Below, in pieces: positions 33,616 through 36,884 of a stretch of 36,884 nucleotides of DNA. Below the pieces are notes generated by a model. The model did not search any database. It was not told where the DNA came from and saw only the letters and a program-made list of their open reading frames with translations. The DNA is from a virus, in IMG/VR virus record IMGVR_UViG_3300037585_001775, positions 1-36,884 of that record; one strand, written 5' to 3'. Every line of letters starts with the position of its first letter. Position 1 is the first letter of the stretch. The translations under genes and the position numbers were made by a program.

Positions 33616-33756
33616 ATGGCAAAGAGTTATAGAAATCAAATGACACCTGGTATGAAAATGTGTATAGATCACATGAAGGGTAAAAAAGTAAAAGTAGAAG
33701 AACCAAAAGTAAAAAATGTTCCACCGGCTTATACTATGCCTAAAATAAATAAATAA
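33616..33756 (+). CDS. Very small Lys/Met-rich protein (46 residues)
   Basis: This is a 46-codon frame starting MAKSYRNQMTPGMKMCIDH and ending PPAYTMPKINK, with a Lys/Val/Glu-rich middle (KKVKVEEPKVKN). Support comes from placement: it fills the gap between the tagged 150-residue protein and the membrane protein, has the same A/T-rich leader ending AATT before ATG, and its TAA shares its last base with the next ATG. It has five Met and one Cys, with no hydrophobic helix. It may be a small basic virion component; the function is unknown. Confidence 0.6.
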   Translation: MAKSYRNQMTPGMKMCIDHMKGKKVKVEEPKVKNVPPAYTMPKINK

Positions 33757-34100
33757 TGGCAAAAGAACTTTCAGAAGAAAGCAAGTTTCAAATTAGCATA
33801 AAAACGTTAATAACTATAGTAGTTGCTGTTGCTACAATTATATCTGCTTATTTTGGTTTAATGGCTAGTATTAATTCTAAATTTGTAGAATTAGAAGGCA
33901 AGGTAGAAGAAGCTTTAGAAAAACCTAAACCAGGTACTGGTACTTATACTATAGATATGGGTGACCCAGCTGCTAGTAACACATGGCCACCAACTCGTAT
34001 GGAATTTAACATGAAAGATCAAATGGCCCGTAATCAAATTGACGCATTAGTAAAGGAGATAGATGAACTGAAAGAGGAAGTAAAAGATTTAAGAAAATGA
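33756..34100 (+). CDS. Single-membrane-segment coiled-coil protein, holin- or spanin-like candidate
   Basis: The 114-residue protein has a short charged N-terminus (MAKELSEESKFQISIKT), one hydrophobic segment (residues about 18-38, LITIVVAVATIISAYFGL), a coiled-coil stretch, a Pro/Gly/Trp linker (TGTYTIDMGDP...TWPPTR) and a second charged helix at the end (IDELKEEVKDLRK). I recall similar proteins in marine phages beside lysis genes. The topology suits a class III-like holin, an inner-membrane spanin subunit or a membrane anchor for the exported thioredoxin-like protein, whose start overlaps its stop as ATGA. Membrane insertion is well supported; the lysis role is inferred. Confidence 0.65.
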   Translation: MAKELSEESKFQISIKTLITIVVAVATIISAYFGLMASINSKFVELEGKVEEALEKPKPGTGTYTIDMGDPAASNTWPPTRMEFNMKDQMARNQIDALVKEIDELKEEVKDLRK

Positions 34101-34498
34101 TTAAAAGAATAGACATATCTAATTACCTGTATGTACTAATGATGGTGTTCATGTTCTTATGTGGAACAGCACTTAGTCAAGATTTTGTTACTGCTGATAA
34201 CTTCAAAGATAAAATAGCTAAGGATATAACAATCATTGAATTCTGGGCTGAATGGAATCAAATGAATCAGTTTAATGAATTAATTAAATTAAAAGGATGT
34301 AATGTATATCGAATCGATATTATGTCATATATGGACGTTCAAATGAATTATAATGTTACAGCTATCCCTACGGTTATTATATTTGATAATGGCGTAGAAA
34401 AAGCTAGATTTAATCCTAATGTAATGTTTAAATTAGACGCTGATAAAAAAATAGTACAACACTCAGTTGATACTATAACACTTAATAAATTTCAATAG
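34097..34498 (+). CDS. Exported thioredoxin-fold protein lacking the CxxC site
   Basis: The 133-residue protein has an N-terminal hydrophobic segment (residues 10-25) ending GTALSQ, a likely signal peptide or anchor. From about residue 30 it follows thioredoxin: TIIEFWAEW (45-53), a helix, YRIDIMSYMDVQMNYNVTAI with the cis-Pro site AIPT (P91), then VIIFDNGVEKARF. The active-site WCGPC is replaced by W53-N-Q-M-N57, so it cannot do redox chemistry by the usual mechanism. The only other cysteines are C22 in the signal segment and C68. It is translationally coupled to the one-membrane-segment protein upstream. A binding or structural role in the periplasm is likely; the partner is unknown. Confidence 0.75.
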   Translation: MIKRIDISNYLYVLMMVFMFLCGTALSQDFVTADNFKDKIAKDITIIEFWAEWNQMNQFNELIKLKGCNVYRIDIMSYMDVQMNYNVTAIPTVIIFDNGVEKARFNPNVMFKLDADKKIVQHSVDTITLNKFQ

Positions 34499-34499
34499 T

Positions 34500-35963
34500 A
34501 TGGCATTTAAAATGACAGGTATAAATTTTGGTAAAGGAACTAAAGGGTTACCAAAAAAAACACATTTAAAAAAAGATGAGTATGTTCCTCAAAGTGTAGA
34601 CTTCAATAGAGGTAAAGAATTAAATGTAGATTTAAATGATCCAGAGTTCTTTAATATGATGCACTCAGACAAAGATTACATTAGTATGGATATGAGAGCA
34701 GAAGAAGAAGGTAAAAGGGGCCCAGGTGAAGATATTGAGCGCTATGATGGTTATGGATATAGAAAAAACACAAATGAAATGCACGAAAAATACCCTGGTG
34801 TTAAAGATGCAGGAGCTGGTTATAATAAATTTACTTTAGGACAGCAAAATAAACAAGAAAAACAAGATAACCAAAGATTTTATACGGATTTAAGTGAGAG
34901 TATTAGTGATTATAGAAGTAAATTACCAATTAGTGGTGATTTACAAATGGATGACGAGTCATTTGAAGCTTGGAAAAAAAGTACAGGTAGAACCGGTGCG
35001 AATAGTACACTGAGACGGGATTTTGAAAATGAAACTACTCAAGCACTTAATATACATAATGAGTTAAAATTAGCGGCAGATGCGGGGTATAAACCTAGAG
35101 GTGTGGACAGACTTGGTGTTAATATGGATGAGGGTGATTATAAGTTGAACGAAGGTAAGCATAGAGCTATTCAAGAAAATAAAGATCTTAGACATATAGC
35201 AAAAGCTAATAGAGATGCACAAAAAACTATGGACAAAGCAAATGCGTATGTTGAGAAACACGGTGGTACTGTAGCGGATTTCCTTAGGCATAGACCTCAT
35301 TTACGAGATAATTTACAAGGTATACATTCATTTGGCCAAGTAGACGTGGATACTCAAGGTTTTTATGATGATGCTATGTATGCTGATATGAGCAAAGAAG
35401 AAAAGAAAGAATATGACAAGAAAAAAGAAAAGGAAAAGCAAGAAGAGTTACAAATACAATCTGAAATAGAAGCTAACTTACCAGATGACGAAAAAAGTGA
35501 TCCTAGTTTAACGGCTGATTCAGGTGAAGAGGGTGATGATACTAGTGATAATACTTTTGTAGATAACACAGATGATCAAGATAGTGGAGAAGGAAAAACA
35601 GGGGACGAGGAAGAGTTTGATCCTATGGACATGAATAAAGATGGTTATGTAGATAAGTGGGATAGAAAAGAATATAACAAAATGATGGAAGAACAAGGTC
35701 AGCAAGAAGAAGTGGTAGCTGGTGGTAACGATTCAGATGATGAAGAAGAAGTGGTAACAGCTAATAACGGTGAAAAAAGCGGTAGTGGCGATTTAGAAGG
35801 AGACTATAACAAAGATGGTGTGGTAGATTATATGGATAAAAGATTTGCCCCTATGACTAAAAAACCTGTATTTGGGACTGATGAGTATTACGATTTTATG
35901 AAGAAAAAAAGAACCAAAGAAATGGGGTTAACAAAAAGAATGTTTAATATATACGATAAATAA
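34500..35963 (+). CDS. MAFKM-tagged protein with two EF-hand-like calcium loops
   Basis: The 487-residue product, the longest of the tagged set, begins MAFKMTGINFGKGTKG. The first half contains a mixed Tyr/Asp/Gly-rich region and helical segments (EAWKKSTGRTGANSTLRRDF, KANRDAQKTMDKANAYVEKH). Residues about 295-430 are very acidic and low in complexity. Two loops fit the EF-hand consensus: DMNKDGYVDKWD (377-388) and DYNKDGVVDYMD (435-446), about 50 residues apart, which looks like an EF-hand or dockerin-like pair. The basic C-terminus ends RMFNIYDK. It may be a calcium-responsive virion protein. Family not recognised; it starts 1 nt after the thioredoxin-like stop. Confidence 0.66.
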   Translation: MAFKMTGINFGKGTKGLPKKTHLKKDEYVPQSVDFNRGKELNVDLNDPEFFNMMHSDKDYISMDMRAEEEGKRGPGEDIERYDGYGYRKNTNEMHEKYPGVKDAGAGYNKFTLGQQNKQEKQDNQRFYTDLSESISDYRSKLPISGDLQMDDESFEAWKKSTGRTGANSTLRRDFENETTQALNIHNELKLAADAGYKPRGVDRLGVNMDEGDYKLNEGKHRAIQENKDLRHIAKANRDAQKTMDKANAYVEKHGGTVADFLRHRPHLRDNLQGIHSFGQVDVDTQGFYDDAMYADMSKEEKKEYDKKKEKEKQEELQIQSEIEANLPDDEKSDPSLTADSGEEGDDTSDNTFVDNTDDQDSGEGKTGDEEEFDPMDMNKDGYVDKWDRKEYNKMMEEQGQQEEVVAGGNDSDDEEEVVTANNGEKSGSGDLEGDYNKDGVVDYMDKRFAPMTKKPVFGTDEYYDFMKKKRTKEMGLTKRMFNIYDK

Positions 35964-35968
35964 TAGTT

Positions 35969-36214
35969 ATGGCATTTAAAATGAAAGGATTCGAGCCTCA
36001 TAATATGTACAAAACAAAAAGGGCTAAAACAAAAGCAGATCATAATAGATTAAAAAAAGAAGGTTACGATCATAGTCCTTATGATAAAAAAGTAAGCTGG
36101 GAATATGGAGGTAAAACTTATCACGGAGATCTTATACCTAGTAAAGAAACTTCTACACATCGTTATGCTAGAACACATAATGGTAAAATAAAAAGTTTAC
36201 CAAAAAATAAATAA
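35969..36214 (+). CDS. MAFKM-tagged small basic protein
   Basis: The 81-residue protein begins MAFKMKGFEPHNMYKTKRAK, with the first half of the shared tag (MAFKMKGF) intact. The remainder is basic, rich in Lys, His and Tyr (DHNRLKKEGYDHSPYDKK, VSWEYGGKTYHGDLIPS), and ends KSLPKNK. The compact WEYGGKTYHGDLIPS part could be a small beta hairpin. The gene is 5 nt after the EF-hand protein and overlaps the DUF6321-like gene by one base (TAATG). Nucleic-acid binding is possible from charge; no family is recognised. Confidence 0.62.
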   Translation: MAFKMKGFEPHNMYKTKRAKTKADHNRLKKEGYDHSPYDKKVSWEYGGKTYHGDLIPSKETSTHRYARTHNGKIKSLPKNK

Positions 36215-36573
36215 TGGCTTACGTACAAAAAAATAATCCATTTTCAGTTACATCCTGTGGTAGGCGTAGATCGTTTATGACGACGGATAACCCTATCGAT
36301 TTTAATAGTGAGTCACCTTTTGAAAAAAGATTACGAAAAACTACTAAAGGTAAAGGGCGTAATTTTAGAACAGTTGAAGAAGGCGCTGGAATGACAAGTA
36401 AAGGTGTAGCTGCTTACAGGCGTAAAAATCCTGGTAGTAAATTAAAGACAGCTGTAACCGGTAAAGTAAAAGCTGGTAGTAAAGCTGCTAAACGAAGAAA
36501 GGCATTTTGTGCTAGATCAAAATCATGGACCGGTGAAAGAGGTAAAGCTGCAAGGCGAAGATGGAAATGTTAA
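36214..36573 (+). CDS. DUF6321-like basic protein
   Basis: The 119-residue protein contains a strongly basic C-terminal domain, MTSKGVAAYRRKNPGSKL, then KTAVTGKVKAGSKAAKRRKA, then FCARSKSWTG and a final ARRRWKC. I recognise this as the DUF6321-type module found in many marine phages. The usual spacer between FCARS and the final RKRWNC-like end is shortened here. The N-terminus (MAYVQKNNPFSVTSCGRRR) is related in style to, but not a clear copy of, the MAFKM tag. High charge (Arg/Lys about a third) suggests DNA or RNA binding, possibly inside the capsid; this is unproven. It is the last gene of the rightward operon. Confidence 0.75.
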   Translation: MAYVQKNNPFSVTSCGRRRSFMTTDNPIDFNSESPFEKRLRKTTKGKGRNFRTVEEGAGMTSKGVAAYRRKNPGSKLKTAVTGKVKAGSKAAKRRKAFCARSKSWTGERGKAARRRWKC

Positions 36574-36577
36574 AAAA

Positions 36578-36606
36578 AAAGGGAGCTTAATTGCTCCCTT
36601 TATTAT
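36578..36606. terminator. Bidirectional terminator between convergent genes
   Basis: A 9-bp stem pairs AAAGGGAGC (36578-36586) with GCTCCCTTT (36593-36601) around the loop TTAATT. An A-run precedes it and T-rich bases follow, so it can act on transcripts from either side. It lies between the last rightward stop (36573) and the leftward stop (36607), and probably ends both operons. Confidence 0.85.
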
Positions 36607-36789
36607 TTACATATTATTTTTTGCCTCTTGGACTTCGGTTCGAATATTCTGGGCTATACCCTTTATATTCTGCATATGTTTCCTGACTCTAGTACCAGCT
36701 GATTTATTACCAGCACTAAACTTATCAGCCTCATGTATTGCTACACTTACTTCTTCCTTTATAGTTTCCATTAAATTTTCTAAATTCAT
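36607..36789 (-). CDS. Hc1-like histone H1-family protein
   Basis: The 60-residue product on the minus strand reads MNLENLMETIKEEVSVAIHE, then ADKFSAGNKSAGTRVRKHM, then QNIKGIAQNIRTEVQEAKNN. The AGNKSAGTR(V/A)RK core followed by a helix ending in IRxxVQEAK is typical of the short Hc1-type histone-like proteins of Bacteroidota, which bind and compact DNA. The length is close to the family norm. It is the first gene seen on the minus strand, convergent with the late operon, and 16 nt downstream of another leftward gene. In a phage it may compact phage DNA or silence host DNA; that role is inferred. The opposite-strand frame over the same bases is not supported. Confidence 0.82.
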   Translation of the reverse strand: MNLENLMETIKEEVSVAIHEADKFSAGNKSAGTRVRKHMQNIKGIAQNIRTEVQEAKNNM

Positions 36790-36805
36790 ATTATATTATT
36801 TTAAA

Positions 36806-36884
36806 TTAAACAATTTCACAATTTCCACCAGCACAAGCTAACTCGCCTGATAGATCTGTATTATCATCACTTTCAATAACTCTC
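36806..36884 (-). CDS. 3' end of a leftward gene (truncated by window edge)
   Basis: Reading the minus strand from the window edge gives 25 residues, RVIESDDNTDLSGELACAGG then NCEIV, ending at TAA (36806-36808). The frame is open to the edge and the stop is 16 nt upstream of the Hc1-like start, consistent with a leftward operon. I recall C-termini ending in ACAGGNCEI in marine phage proteins of unknown function, so this is likely the tail of such a gene. The two cysteines (A-C-A-G-G-N-C) could form a disulfide or metal site. The body of the protein lies outside the window. Confidence 0.65.
   Translation of the reverse strand, partial: RVIESDDNTDLSGELACAGGNCEIV

Noticed and set aside
36509-36841. 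Rightward 110-codon frame overlapping the end of the window
   Set aside because: It crosses a strong terminator and is antisense to the recognisable Hc1-like gene; its translation is low-complexity hydrophobic shadow sequence.
1-36884. CRISPR arrays, tRNA genes, integrase, insertion sequences, diversity-generating retroelement
   Set aside because: I looked for regular direct repeats, cloverleaf-like segments, recombinase or transposase motifs and reverse transcriptase motifs and saw none; gaps between genes are too short to hold most of these.

Overview
This window looks like the structural (late) half of a tailed phage with a short-tailed (podovirus-like) plan, infecting a member of the Bacteroidota, probably a marine flavobacterium. 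The phage assignment rests on a contiguous run of large terminase, portal, scaffold-like protein, major capsid, ring/adaptor proteins, a large nozzle-type protein and internal virion proteins, with no sheath or tape-measure gene. The host inference rests on strong AT richness, start codons preceded by A/T-rich leaders rather than Shine-Dalgarno sequences, flavobacterial-style signal peptides ending in AQ/SQ, a possible type IX secretion tail, a phage-encoded outer-membrane barrel candidate and a Bacteroidota-type Hc1 histone-like protein. The marine setting is my recollection of similar proteins in marine phage metagenomes, not a search result.

Layout: (1) 1-6474, terminase (5' end outside the window), portal, acidic scaffold-like protein and major capsid, closed by a hairpin terminator. 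(2) 6544-7374, one conserved gene of unknown function bracketed by hairpin terminators on both sides. (3) 7482-17266, two ring/adaptor-like proteins, a 1916-residue nozzle-like protein and two beta-rich tail proteins, introduced by a promoter-like motif. (4) 17307-29100, a second copy of that motif, then two candidate ejection proteins and a 3323-residue multidomain ('polyvalent'-style) protein containing a HExxH motif, a HAD phosphatase domain interrupted by a P-loop kinase, membrane-like segments and two C-terminal zinc fingers. (5) 29138-36573, about fifteen small genes packed with 1-4 nt overlaps or very short gaps. They include a DUF5675 lysis candidate, a one-membrane-segment coiled-coil protein, and three exported proteins (outer-membrane barrel, LDLa-like protein with a T9SS-like tail, thioredoxin-like protein without its cysteines), interleaved with six otherwise unrelated proteins that all begin with variants of MAFKMxGFSAFTK. 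(6) After a terminator at 36578 the strand flips: an Hc1-like histone gene and the 3' end of another gene run leftward.

The most novel-looking elements are the shared N-terminal MAFKM peptide (possibly a virion-targeting or processing signal, comparable in concept to the capsid-targeting peptides of T4 internal proteins), the kinase-in-phosphatase module bounded by repeated IK(Y/F)SK junctions in the giant protein, and the set of phage proteins predicted to be exported to the host envelope. No tRNA, CRISPR array, insertion sequence, integrase or attachment site was recognised, and no gene-free stretch exceeds 300 bases.
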